NCBI GenBank assembly: GCA_964023205.1
Contig: OZ026839.1
Coordinates: forward strand, 14,972,386-15,036,385
DNA length: 64,000 nucleotides
From: Lutraria lutraria
Taxonomy: Eukaryota > Mollusca > Bivalvia > Venerida > Mactridae
Direction of reading: 5' to 3'
This document shows positions 1-12,139 of the stretch, one piece after another. Below the pieces are notes generated by a model, which was not told where the DNA came from, ran no database searches, and saw nothing but the letters and a program-made list of their open reading frames with translations. Each line of letters opens with the position of its first letter. The stretch's first letter is position 1. Both the position numbers and the translations under genes were made by a program.

Positions 1-306
1 TTTAAGGATGGCATAAATGTTTGAGAAATTCATTTTTAATTCCTATACATATATAATTTCTCAAACACCTTGTTGGCTGAAACATCATTTCCACTTCCAA
101 GTTATCTATAGTTTAAGTGGGCCAGCAAACACAGGTTTTTCTAAATTCATATACTTAGCAGTGACAAGCTAGCTCACTTGCCAGAACATTTGTCATCATG
201 AATTGTGTCATCTGACTGTAATGGTTTCCTCAGTATCTTAGAAGAGCACAACGAGTTCTCCCATCTACTACAATAGTGTCAACTTGCACATGCAACTTTT
301 TCACAG

Positions 307-530
307 GCGCATCACATATCTGCAAATAAATAGAAAAAATATTGAAGGTCATACAGACGTTCAAGCTGTGTATTATACTGAATCGGAAGAAAGTGAGCTT
401 TTACCAGTTATACTTAACATCGGGCATAGTTTAAGCCTTATGATACCATGTTTTGTAGCATCTTGTGATTCAGACATTTTAAAGAGAAATTATTTCATTG
501 TAACAAGACTGGATATTTCTAACCAGTCAG
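307..530 (+). CDS. Possible internal coding exon, unknown protein
   Basis: I do not recognise a family. A 224-bp stretch stays open and is bounded by a plausible acceptor (pyrimidine-rich, ending cacag at 306) and a strong donor (tcag|gtaaga at 531). The frame would encode about 75 residues with an acidic patch (TESEESELLP) followed by a more hydrophobic segment. No neighbouring exon on the + strand could be linked to it, so it may be chance. The upstream ATG at 284 lies before the acceptor and is probably not used. Confidence 0.22.
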
Positions 531-3230
531 GTAAGAATGAACCTCAGTGTATATAATGGCCGTAAATGTTGTACAAAACATTATGAAACATTGCTGCCTT
601 TTTCATAGTTCTCAAGTTGAAATGTCGATGCAATTCTTAATATTCTTATTTCTATATAGAGAGATTTCCAAGAACAAATACAAGATATCATAAATGTCTG
701 TTTGACCAGTAAAGAAGACTTATCCAGCCTTAGTCTCTGTAAGATGAGTAATCAAGATTCTTACTAGTCACGAAGCTATCTTGTTGATTTTTTGTCATGC
801 TTCAGCTCAAATATTGTTACTGTACTTTCAACTTTTTACATACCTCTAATTTCAATTAGCTGCAGAGTAAAATGTCGTCTTACTTTAGTATGTGTTAACA
901 ATAAAGTCAATAAGATTATATAGTCACGTTGGGGCACATCACGGTATATAAAGTAACTCTGGTTTTAACAGACCGTCTTTGTAAACATTGTCACGCATCC
1001 TAACATCTGACTTAACCTTTCTATGTTCATCTTCCTACAATTTAAAAAAATAAGATCCTTGTCGTGGGTGATAAAACATGAATCTGAAAAGTTGCTGAAA
1101 GATTTATTTAGCCTGCACTAGGTAAAAAGCTTTACGGATAGAATTCGGTTAAGGCCTGAATGAACTCCAGGAAAGCTTATAACTGCCCGCCACAATATGA
1201 CTGAAAAAATGGTGAGAATGGCGTTAACCCGATGAAACAAGCAAACACTATAGGTAACAAGTACTAGAATTTAGAAACAATATTATTTGAAACACTACAG
1301 TATTTTCCAAAATGCAAATATTAAGTTTTAAATACATAAACAAATGAAGGTTACAGGACCAAGACATGTCCATGACCTCAGAAAATTATTAAAGAAATGC
1401 ATAATGCTTTATTATATTCAAATAAGTTATTCATTATGTCTCATCTTTCTCTACATCAGTAGTCCAAATAATTGTACATTACAGATGAAAAGTGAGACAC
1501 TTTTGACATGCCGATATCAGTCTTCCAGCAAAATACTAAATGGATTGCTTGTCCGACTCATAAATTCCGTCCAGCACAGCCCAACAAAGATAAATCAGCA
1601 TATTAGTCGTGGATGATCCTTTCGAATTCGTTACATAGGGCTACGTATTTTCACTTTTGTGCGGAAAATCCCAAATTAAAACCCTTAGGGTAGTATAACT
1701 ACAATATCAGTAAAAGAAGTGAACCGTTCAGTAGGTCAAGAACACATTTCTATACAAATATGGCTATGAATTATTTAAACATACCTTTACTGAAAGGTCC
1801 ATTTAGTGTTTTGTTTCTCCCCACTATATCTCAACTGAAAGCGAAATTAGGCAGGTAAATACCTGTTGTCATTGTAAAATCGCATATTCGCTTTGCAAAT
1901 ACGGAATTTACAAAGTCCCATCAATCTTGACTTTTGTAAATTCAGTTAGGAACACAATTAGAGGCCGAAAACTATCCCAATAAACTGATTGACTGTGACG
2001 ATGAGAGGCTAACTGCCAGCAGTTGGGGCTGGGGTGGGGAACGTTCTTTTCATTACAATGAGAGGTAAACGGAAGATTAATAAAGACATCCATTTTCATC
2101 GGGATTATACTTACTTTTATATTGATGTAATAACTGACGAAATATCGACAGTAATCTTCTTGTCTAAGTTCGCTGGTAATGGCCGATAGGCACCTCGGAC
2201 ACTCCTGTGTGTGGTCACTTGACTCAAAAACAGCGCGAAGAATTTAAGTAGTGCACCTTGATCACACGTAAGATACTACAATAATTCCCAGATAAAACTG
2301 CATAATTTGGTATTTTGAATATAAGCTATTGATTGACACTTTAAATATTTTTATTTTGAAAATACGAGTTGAGCGTTGTTAGGTCTTTTTCATTACGGCG
2401 CCATTTGTTTATTGGGTTTATTAAATGTGTATTCGGTTTTGTTCTGTTTTGAGTTTTCTTCATATCGTTTTGAATTGTTTTAAACGAAAGCTCTGTGAGC
2501 GATTGATAAATCAGTCGTCACAAAATTGATCCATTTTTTTCAATTTCAAAGGAGAGAAATTCCTAATCTGGTCCGGTATTTTTTTTCGTAAAATACAGTT
2601 ATTTTTTGTTAAATTTATAGCAACATTCAGTGCTGAAATAACCAAAGTAGAGCAGTTGATAATATAAATTTCTTTGTTTTTCTAAAATTCTCAATTTATT
2701 AAAAAAATCCCAATTTTGGTCAGAACGCTGTAAATTTTTCCAAATTTGTCCAGTACCGGTACCTTTCCCAATTAGGAAAAAATCGCTGCATTTCATATTT
2801 TCTGTTCTCTTTTAACAATGTGTGTTTAGATTTTTACCTATACTTTGTATACTGGTACATCATGTATGTTACTTACCATCCAGGACAAATATTCTCATTA
2901 AGTTGAACTTACTTCTGTTCCCAAGCTATGGCTAGTTCCATGTAAAGTGTTATAGTGGTGAACTTATAATTCACTGTCTCCTAACCTTAACAAGTTCAAA
3001 ATTTGATACAAGTTTATGTATATACTTTCAAAGTGACTACCGTTATTTTTAACATTAAAAATCACCAGTTTACATTGTCGTTTATTCAATATTTGTCTAC
3101 ATTTTGTGTATTCATACACTCATGATGACGAAATGCGACCTTCACATTTTTAAACTGTAAATTTATTCAACCACACTGGAGAAGGCTGTACGCGGGGAAA
3201 TTGTTTGGTACATACTTATAGTATGTACTT
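531..3230. other. AT-rich non-coding stretch
   Basis: No convincing ORF, splice-bounded exon, RNA gene or transposon end was seen. Short ORFs of 60-90 codons here lack splice context and family resemblance. Around 2550-2780 there is a weak, imperfect inverted similarity (ctaatctggtccggta against accggtacctttcccaatta), too short to name. Confidence 0.5.
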
Positions 3231-3680
3231 TCAAATATCGATCTCTTCAGCTGTGCAACTTTTGAATGTGATAAACGATAAGGTAAACAAGTAGATGTTT
3301 ACCAATTTATATCCTTATCCTACATAGACTGTCTCATGATGGATTATTTTTCTCCCACTCATTTTGAGAAAATATAAAACCCTCATGACAACATCGACAA
3401 AATTGATAAAAATCTACTTTTTTACCTTATCGTTTATCACATCCAAAACTTGCAAAAGTGGGAGAATATAAGAATCCACCATGAGCTTCTATGTAGGATA
3501 TAGATATCTCACCCGAGGGTTCGGATTTTAACCAGGGACGAGACTTGCCGAGTTCCCTGGTTAAAATTCCGACCCCGAGGGTGAGATATCCTTATCCTAC
3601 ATAGACTGTCACATGATGGATTATTTTTCTCCCACTCATTTTGAGAAAATACAAAACCCTCATGACAACATCGACATCAC
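3231..3680. repeat. Hairpin-containing dispersed repeat with 88-bp direct repeats
   Basis: Two near-identical copies of about 88 bp (starting tatccttatcctacatag) lie at about 3310-3398 and 3590-3677. Between them, 3503-3591 forms a near-perfect hairpin: gatatctcacccgag on the left and ctcgggg-type sequence ending gtgagatatc on the right, both arms including the complement of ttaaccaggga. A second inverted pair (gataaacgataaggta / taccttatcgtttatc) sits at about 3270 and 3423. This looks like a nested or dimeric non-autonomous foldback element. No coding content. Confidence 0.65.
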
Positions 3681-5116
3681 AAAGTTATATGCAGACCTGA
3701 GTACTAACTTAGTTTTCTACATCTGCTAGTGAAATGTTTCCATTTTGTAATATCTATTTTTCGGTCATAAATACAAACCTCTTGCATTAAGTTCAATTCT
3801 GTGAGTACTTTCAGAATTTTGATACTGTGTTTATGTATCATATATTAGTCTCTATTACATTAGCTAACTGTATGGACCAAAACATGTAGTTGTTGGACTT
3901 CTTGTGTTCAAATTTTTTTTTTAAATACAGTTTAATATACTAAAACATATTTAACCTATTTCTGTGTGCAAAAACCTGCAGAAATATCCATTTACTTTTC
4001 CAGTAATATTAGTTCAAGTTATTTTTATTAACAGTGTAGATTCATATACTATGAATTGTCGAAGTGTCATGCATTTAGAAAGTTACGTGTATATGTTATA
4101 ATAAGCAAAACAGTAATTTTGTCTTACTTTTTTGTAATTGTCTCCAGTTATGATACCTACTTCTTATGGTTTTCTGTCAGTGTTACATAAAACGTTAATT
4201 AGTACATATAAGTAAATCGTGTAGTACCTGTTTTATGAATGTGTAAGTTATTTCACAATGAATTGCTGCACTTAGTAGAACTTAACACGAAAAAAACTAG
4301 CTGCACAATCTATGTATAAATAGCATGTGCTACAGACTCAAATATGAAACACTCACAGGTTATTATTTAAAGTAATCTTCCTTCTTGATGTTTGATGCCA
4401 TTACCAGAGTCATTTTTATGAAACATTGCGATGATGCAGACTTATTACTATGTCATAAGTAGAATAAAAATACAACAGCGCTTTCACAAATCATTAATTG
4501 AAACACAATGTTCTTGACTTTCCATTAGTACTTAAAAAAATAACAGAAAAACAGCAACCCTGGTTTAAAATGAATATGTTCTAGACGTGACAATATTAAC
4601 ATGATTTGCTCACATCGAACTACTTCAGTGCTTAAGCGCTTTGATTTTTAAATTTTCATCCGCAACGGTTACGACGTGAATCATGGATGGGTATTTTACA
4701 CCATGTTTATGTTTACACTATGTTATAGTGTTTTATGGTTTCTGTATTTTAAGTAGTATCGTAATTACCCAAGCGTGTGGCAACTCCTACCGACTTGAAA
4801 TAGGCCAGGGCTTATCAGTTCAGCCATAGAGGTTCGTAACTGCTACAACTCATACATTGTTTGTACCTCAGTAGCAACAGATTTCTGTTTACACCATGTG
4901 ATTAGGGTCAGGGGTCACGCCAAACAACCTGGTAAAATTTCATTCTTCAGATGCTTGTAATTTATTATTCAAATGTTGAAAATAAAATAATAAATGACCA
5001 ATTTGTGCTGGGGCAATTTTATATCAATGAGGTATTTAAAACATGCATCATTTCACAGAAGGTTATCTGAGTACAAAAGTCGCAATAAACAGCCACCATT
5101 TGAAATTAGCCTCCTC
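3681..5116. other. Non-coding stretch
   Basis: AT-rich sequence with no supportable gene, RNA or transposon terminus. I looked on the - strand here for the remaining exons of the TNF-like gene whose first exon is at 5681-5896 (TNF-domain and stalk motifs) and found none. Confidence 0.45.
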
Positions 5117-5596
5117 CTCGGCTAATATTAGTCTGGTTCCCGGACGTGCTCTACAATTACGTCAGGCAAAGCTCAATAATGGCGGCCTTCAGTGGTAATG
5201 CACAGGCAACGGAATATTCTTATTTTGACTGACAATTTGTGATGTTTTGACTAATTTTAATTATTTATGTACTAATATTGTAACAGCGTTGAGATATTTT
5301 AATGATCATTCTTATTTGTTGATATATATACTTTCATGAAGTAGCTATAATTTCGGACGTGAGTGTTTATATAGATTATAGTTTCCAAAAAAATCTTTTG
5401 TGATCATCTAAAAACGGACATCTATGATATATATTATATAAATAGGATTCATTACCAACCCTCATAAGCACTTGATCACTTGATATAAGAAAATACCCAT
5501 ACTTTAGAATGTACAGAGGACGCCGCCATTATTGCGCTTTGCCTGACCCGATAACATAGTGTAAGGGGAAGGAACTCCAGACTAGGCTAATATATG
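5117..5596. mobile_element. MITE-like element with about 65-bp TIRs
   Basis: The ends are inverted copies. The left arm starts ggctaatattagtctgg and runs to aataatggcggcc (about 5117-5188). The right arm is its imperfect complement, from gccgccattattgcg to agactaggctaatat (about 5523-5595). Both arms contain the core gtcaggcaaagc or its complement. The interior is non-coding. It lies only about 85 bp downstream of the TNF-like first exon, in that gene's predicted intron 1. The superfamily is not identifiable because the target duplication is unclear. Confidence 0.65.
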
Positions 5597-5680
5597 AGAA
5601 TTATACTAATTTGATAGGTCAAACAAATCAGTTCATAAATTGTTTCACAACGAAATCAATATTAAAACGCTAACACTTAC

Positions 5681-5896
5681 ATTTCGAACATAAGAATCCA
5701 TTAGAATTTCTGTCCGATCACATTTGGTCCGACCTTCTAAAGTAGTAAGACACGTCCTAGCATATCTGTCATGATGAACAAGTTCTGGGATAATTATCAA
5801 AACACAACAAACAAATGCTGCCAAGAAGACCACGTGAATAATCAAGAAGATTTTAGCAGCAGTTAAAAAAGTGTCACCTGATTTATTCCATATCAT
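5681..5896 (-). CDS. First exon of a TNF-like type II membrane protein (partial gene)
   Basis: ATG at 5896 opens 72 codons ending exactly in phase 0 at a consensus donor (cgaaat|gtaagtgtt). Residues about 12-36 form a hydrophobic signal-anchor (e.g. IFLIIHVVFLAAFVCCVLIII). It is followed by an extracellular C-x9-C motif (CLTTLEGRTKC) and then DRTEILMDS. The same order (short cytoplasmic tail, anchor, C-x8/9-C, phase-0 donor) is seen in the first exons of TNF-D (CLPIDRTADC) and TNF-B (CIDTDNGIKC) further along the same strand, which is why I assign it to the TNF ligand family. No stalk or TNF-domain exon is visible between here and base 1. The gene therefore either continues past the window edge through an intron over 5.6 kb long, or is a stranded exon. 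Confidence 0.6.
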
Positions 5897-6221
5897 TTTG
5901 GTTTATTGTAAAGTCCACAAATGCAAACAATAATGGATTTATATCTATTCTTTACTGTACACCGATTATATCACTGAACCAAAATGGCTGAATGTTTAAA
6001 CATAGTCTACCCTATAAGAACTTTATCATACACAGTTTTTCTTTGTAATTCGCGTTTAGCAGACGCCTCGTTACTAATTGTGCGCAAAGTATACATTCGT
6101 TTTTTTTTTCTTAATTTGCGCACAATTGTAAACCGTGATATATACAATCAAAGCGCTGATAGCGCTGGAAGAACAGGGTTGATCCTGAGGTTAGACAGTT
6201 GTATTATCAGCCACACAGACA

Positions 6222-6285
6222 GTCACGACCGTAGTCCAGTGGTTAGCGCACTGGATTTGAAACCCGGTCGCTGCAGTTCATACCT
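6222..6285 (+). repeat. tRNA-derived SINE head fragment
   Basis: The segment contains a tRNA-like A box (tagtccagtggttagcgca) followed by a degenerate anticodon-side region and a B-box-like stretch (ggtcgctgcagttcatac). This is the usual look of the Pol III promoter head of molluscan SINEs. It lacks a matching acceptor stem and a recognisable SINE body, so it is a truncated copy, not a tRNA gene. Confidence 0.5.
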
Positions 6286-7230
6286 TTAAATGAATACATA
6301 TTTATCAGTTCTTAATTAGTATGTATTAAATATACATTGTTACTACTGTAGTTTTCATATGGACTTTTAAACAGGCCCGATATCTATATGATGCACCTAC
6401 GCATTTTTTCTAAGTAGAATCTATTCATATGACATTATGTTTCAATAAAGCTATTTATTCTAATACTAGTACCGTCTGAATAAACTGGATACTACTAGTT
6501 TGAACACCTAATTAAGCATGTTGGCCCGATGTCGGTCCGATGTTGTACAAAACACATGAACCCGCAGCAGCTGCCAGGAAATTATGTTACCGGCCCCACA
6601 CAGGTCCGATATCATATTAAATTTTATCAGTGAAAATAATTAGTCATTCATTTACATGTTTAAGCAGTTTGTTGATTATTGATATTATTTTTATCAATTT
6701 TCATGAAAACTGCATATAATTATGATCAAGACTTTTCGTGATTTGATTTTATTTCATTGATATAATTGTTTTAAGAGAAGTAGTCTTTCTCTTTGATATC
6801 TTAGCTAATTATTTGAAAAAAAAAGTTTATATGAATAAAAAAAACTTCCGTAAGCGAGCATCCTTACCGCAGCACCACCAATCTCCATGCTACATTACAG
6901 TTCGTTTTATATCTGCATGTATATATATATATAAACCAGCTGTCAATAGTTAAGCTGCGCAGTAATCTCATCATGTTCGACTTCTGTTTTAACGTATTTT
7001 TTGGCGCAAGCAACCCTGTTCGAAAATAAATAACTGACTTATATTCTCCATACCTGATTCTCGGTATATATTATGCGATATATTTTTCAGATGTAATGCG
7101 GACATTTCATTGGACAAGAAATAAGGACAACATTTATTTATTGTTTTTCGTTGAAAGTTTGTGACGCTTAGTCAAAGATTATGTTTACTAGGTCGAGAAA
7201 CATTTCTTCATAAATACACTTTTGAGCCGT

Positions 7231-7536
7231 GAATCGTAACCTCTCGAGCATTTCCGTAACAGAACTACGCCTCGTACATAATTGAAGGGATACACATCTT
7301 CGTTATGCGGTTTCCGGTCACTACTAGGTAATCGTTTTCATGACCCAACAGACCTTCAAAACGTGTTTATCGTTTGCGATTGAAAATACGGGAATCTAGT
7401 TGAAATTGAAAGAGAAACAGCTCGTTCCCATATTTGGAGCAATAATGGAAAGTAGCCCGTGAACAACAACAACAAAATGTCGACCTGCCTTTTTTGTCCG
7501 AGGCACTTTGGACAAACGCCGAGGAATTCCGACTGC
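7231..7536. mobile_element. MITE family copy 1 (about 306 bp)
   Basis: The ends are an imperfect TIR: gaatcgtaacctctcgagca at the left, and the complement of ccgaggaattccgac at the right. The whole interior matches the copy at 36332-36665 in the same order, sharing catttccg, tacgcctcgtac, ggtatccggt-type and gaaagtagcccatgaac-type blocks and caaacgccgagga. A short internally deleted derivative is at 21278-21356. No coding capacity, so a non-autonomous DNA transposon. The superfamily is not determined. Confidence 0.65.
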
Positions 7537-9327
7537 TTTTAGTGGGGATTACGAAGTACAATTCATCCCAAAAGCATGCGTACCTTGGATATTGCCTGTA
7601 GGTATGACTGAGTTGTCGCCAAAAGTAAGAACAGTAAACGTTATGATATTTTTCTGGTCTAAATCACTTAGACGATGTAGAAGTGAAAAGTGGAACAACA
7701 AGGTGTTTCCTATTCCTTATTATTACAATGTTTTATCCTATCGCATAAAAATATGTACACTTGTAACACCTACGCGAGTAACACGGTGTTTTATTTTCCG
7801 GAAACGTTGAATCACCGAACATGTGGTCAGCGTTATGCGTATGCCATTTGGTAAACCATAAATTACCTGTTCGTATGAATATGATTCATTCATAACTTTT
7901 CAATTCAGACCTGACAGAACACATATCTTCAATTATAAATACGCATGTTAAAGAATAATTTATAATGCTATCAAATACTGTTTGTAACATGTGTACGCCC
8001 TAGATTGTTTTTGTAAGAATTCATTATACAACGATACAGAAAGGTGAAAACTATATATATAACACCTTACGAACAAATTATTAAGACTTCTTATGAATCT
8101 TACTATTCATGGTATAAGGTTCGTATCTGTAATAGAGCTTCCAGCCGATGGTCGTGCTGGTTGAGTTTTAAGAAGTCACGTGACTTTATGATATCAGTTT
8201 TCAGTAGGAGATAGAAAAGAAAAGTTTAATACGAGTGTGTCTATTTTCTGCTTTAAGATAACTAAATGACGCTTTTGAGAACATTGCATTATGTTATCAA
8301 GATTTATACTTTACATATTTCTCAAATATCGAATTTCTTAGGTTGTATGGCTATGAATATGCTACCATATTATAAAAAACTAAAAGAAATAATTATTAAT
8401 AGACTTAACACACTATTAGTTTTGTAATACATTTGTATAAGGTTTCTAAATATGTACATAATTCAGATAATTTGATACATACAGTTCTTTTTATACACAA
8501 TGATGTGCAATTGTGCATACAGCCATACAATGATTTTAAAGCAAACTATTATGCATTTATTACCAAAATATGACAAAAAGTCTATATAACCTGAATGCAC
8601 AAACGTATCAAATAAAAATCAGATCTTCAATGACGTGATACACAAGAAGTATTGTAGTTCAGGGTTAATGCTAAATCTTTCTTTGTTCCCATTCATCAAG
8701 GTGTGCATTCATTGAACGCAATCCTTTTTATACTTCTTCATACTTTAATGTCAGGTATAATTATATGCTCTTTTTTGTACAATCCAAACACAGTAAAATA
8801 CATACAAAACGTTAAACACAGGCAGAATGTACATTATTTCAGGTATACAAATGCATTTTCCATAATTATCCAAGGAACGTAACTCTTCATTTATAATATT
8901 ATTTGCTAATTCTTTACAGATATACACTGTAACAGTAACAATAAGTAATGAGCAATGTTTTGGGATTTGGAATTTTATCATCATTTATTAATGTATTCTT
9001 GCATAAGGTCTTTCTCAAATCGTGTTTAACGTCGCATCAACATGCAGCCATGTCAGTTGGCGACATTTCCAGCTTATACGGTGGAGGAGGGCTCCATGCA
9101 GGTACCGTGATAGAATCATCGATATTCCGTTACTTAGCTGAAGAGCTTCCTCACATATGAACTTTTATCTCGGATGAGATTCGAACTCAGCAGTGAAGGT
9201 CCAAGGAGCACTACGAGTCACAGACCATGACCTCAAGATCACGGAGGCCCTAAAGATATGGTAACAGATAAGATGCAGCAGAAATAGTAAGATTATGGTT
9301 ACATCGAATAGAAATACTATCTACAAC
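7537..9327. other. Non-coding stretch
   Basis: AT-rich with only short, unsupported ORFs on either strand. The - strand ORF at 8751-8984 has some hydrophobic residues but no splice signals and no similarity to the TNF first exons. Nothing else recognised. Confidence 0.45.
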
Positions 9328-11547
9328 CTCTTATATGAATCCACTCATACAACCTGTCATATTTGTCAACTCTAACAACCTGTCATATTTCTCCAGTCCT
9401 ACAATCTCTTATATTTGTCGAGTCCTACAACCTCTCACATTTGTCCAGTCTTACAACCTCTCATATGTGTCCAGTCCTACAACCTCTCACATTTGTCCAG
9501 TCTTACAACCTCTCATATGTGTCCAGTCTTACAACCTGTCATATTTCTCCAGTCCTACAATCTCTTATATTTGTCCAGTCCTACAACCTCTCACATTTGT
9601 CCAGTCTTACAACCTTTCATATTTGTCCAGTCATACAATCTCTTATATTTGTCCAGTCCTACAATCTCTCATATTTGTCCAGTCCGTTGTTACAACCTCT
9701 CACATTTGTCCAGTCCTACAACCTCTCACATTTGTCCAGTCTTACAACCTCTCATATGTGTCCAGTCTTACAACCTTTCATATTTGTCCAGTCATACAAT
9801 CTCTTATATTTGTCCAGTCTTACAACCTTTCATATTTGTCCAGTCATACAACCTCATATCTGTTCAGTCCTACAACCTCTCATATTTGTCAAGTCCTACT
9901 ATCTCTTATATTTGTCCAGTACTGTAACATCTCATATTTGTCATGTCCTACAGCCTCTCATATTTGTCCAGTCCTACAACCTCTTATATTTGTGCAGTCC
10001 TACAACCTCTCATGTTTGTCCAGTCCTACAACCTCTCATATTTGTCCAGTCCTACAACCTCTTATATTTGTCCAGTCCTACAACCTCTCATGTTTGTCCA
10101 GTCCTACAACCTCTCATATTTGTCCAGTCCTACAACCTCTTATATTTGTCCAGTCCTACAACCTCTTATATTTGTCCAGTCCTACAACCTCTCATGTATG
10201 TCCAGTCCTACAACCTCTCATATTTGTCAAGTCCTACTATCTCTTATATTTGTCCAGTACTGTAACCTCTCATATTTGTCAAGTCCTACAGCCTCTCATA
10301 TTTGTCCAGTCCTACAACCTCTTATATTTGTGCAGTCCTACAACCTCTCATGTTTGTCCAGTCCTACAACCTCTCATGTTTGTCCTGTCCTACAACCTCT
10401 CATATTTGTCCAGTCCTACAACCTCTCATATTTGTCCAGTCCTACAACCTCTTATATTTGTCCAGTCCTACAACCTCTCATATTCGTCCAGTCCTACAAC
10501 CTCTTATATTTGTCCAGTACTGTAACCTCTCATATTTGTCAAGTCCGACATCATATTTGTCCAGTCCTACAAAATGTCATATTTGTTCAGTCCTACAGTC
10601 TCTCATATTTGTCAAGTCCTACAATCTCTTACATTTGTCCAGTCCTACAATCTCTTATATTTGTCTAGTCCTACAACCTCTTATATTTGTCAAGTCCTAC
10701 AATCTCTTACATTTGTCCAGTCCTACAACCTCTCATATTTGTTCAGTCCTACAGTCTCTCATATTTGTCAAGTCCTACAATCTCTTATATTTGTCTAGTC
10801 CTACAACCTCTCATATTTGTCAAGTCCTACAACCTCTCATATTTGTCAAGTCCTACAATCTCTTATATTTGTCAAGTCCTACAATCTCTTACATTTGTCC
10901 AGTCCTACAACCTCTTATATTTGTCAAGTCCTACAACCTCTTATATTTGTCTAGTCCTACAATCTCTCATATTTGTCAGGTCCTACGATCTCTTACATTT
11001 GTCCAGTCCTACAACCTCTTATATTTGTCAAGTCCTACAATCTCTTATATTTGTCTAGTCCTACAACCTCTCATATTTGTCAAGTCCTACAATCTCTCAT
11101 ATTTGTCAAGTCCTACAATCACTCATATTTGTCCAGTCCTACAACCTCTTATATTTGTCAAGTCCTACAATCTCTTATATTTGTCAAGTCCTACAACCTC
11201 TTATATTTGTCCAGTCCTACAATCACTCATATTTGTCCAGTCCTACAATCTCTTATATTTGTCAAGTCCTACAACCTCTTATATTTGTCCAGTCCTACAA
11301 TCACTCATATTTGTCAAGTCCTACAATCTCTTATATTTGTCCAGTCCTACAATCACTCATATTTGTCAAGTCCTACAATCTCTTACATTTGTCCAGTCCT
11401 ACAATCACTCATATTTGTCAAGTCCTACGATCTCTTACATTTGTCCAGTCCTACAATCACTCATATTTGTCCAGTCCTACAATCTCTCATATTTGTCAGG
11501 TCCTACGATCTCTCATATTTGTCCAGTCATACAATCTCTCATATGGA
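9328..11547 (+). repeat. 26-bp minisatellite, about 85 copies
   Basis: Continuous head-to-tail copies of a 26-bp unit with consensus tacaacctctcatatttgtc followed by cagtcc. Recurrent variants are c/t in 'tctcatat', c/t in 'acaacc', and c/a in 'tccagt'. The first half favours 'ccagtcctacaacctc'; the second half favours 'caagtcctacaatctct', suggesting local homogenisation in blocks. Because 26 is not a multiple of 3 and the unit has no stop codon in any + frame, very long overlapping ORFs occur in all three + frames (up to 447 codons). They are a by-product of the repeat, not a gene. A few partial units (near 9685, 9850, 10545) break the register. Confidence 0.95.
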
Positions 11548-12139
11548 CGGGCTCTGGTGTCACTCAAGTCTGCCGAACGCAGTCGTCTTGCATTTCTTTT
11601 CATGAATGCACATGCTGTTGCAAAAAACAACCGTCCGTTATCTGAATTTATTACACCTCAATTTCATTTACAGTGTTAATAGTCCATATGACACATTGGC
11701 ATATACGTACTGTCAGACACAGCGGGAAAAAAAATACTGTCAGAAAAATACTGTCTCCCGCTACCATGGGTACGGAATGTTCGAAAATTATACTGTACTG
11801 TTCGCACATGCACAATATCTATTTCTGCATTTCCGTTGTAAACAGAAAAAATAATGTGGATTTCACAACATAAGACATATAAATTTTCGATCCGTGTTAT
11901 TTCTTCAATAGTCAACGTTTCGGCGCAACAGCCTTACAGTACAATAACAAAATGCAATAAGTATTTTATATCGTTGTAAACAGACAAATAAAGATTGAAT
12001 TTTTTAAATTTTTTTTTATAATTTATCTTTATTGTCCCCGTCAAATGGTAGCAAGTGGGTCGGGGTTCCATCCCACTTATACCTTACAAATTACAAGGCA
12101 ATAAAGATAGCTAGGAACTATAAATAACAAAGAGAAAGA
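11548..12139. other. Non-coding stretch
   Basis: The sequence after the minisatellite holds short chance ORFs only. A long T run sits near 12001-12015. No splice-bounded exon or repeat was recognised. Confidence 0.4.

Noticed and set aside
1908..2099. - strand ORF as the TNF-domain exon for the first exon at 5681-5896
   Set aside because: No TNF landmarks (SGxYxxY, GDxLxV, C-terminal FG) and no splice signals in phase.
9335..11645. Very long overlapping + strand ORFs (up to 447 codons) that could be a repetitive secreted protein
   Set aside because: They exist in all three frames because the 26-bp unit lacks stops; there is no start context, splice signal or composition change to favour one frame.
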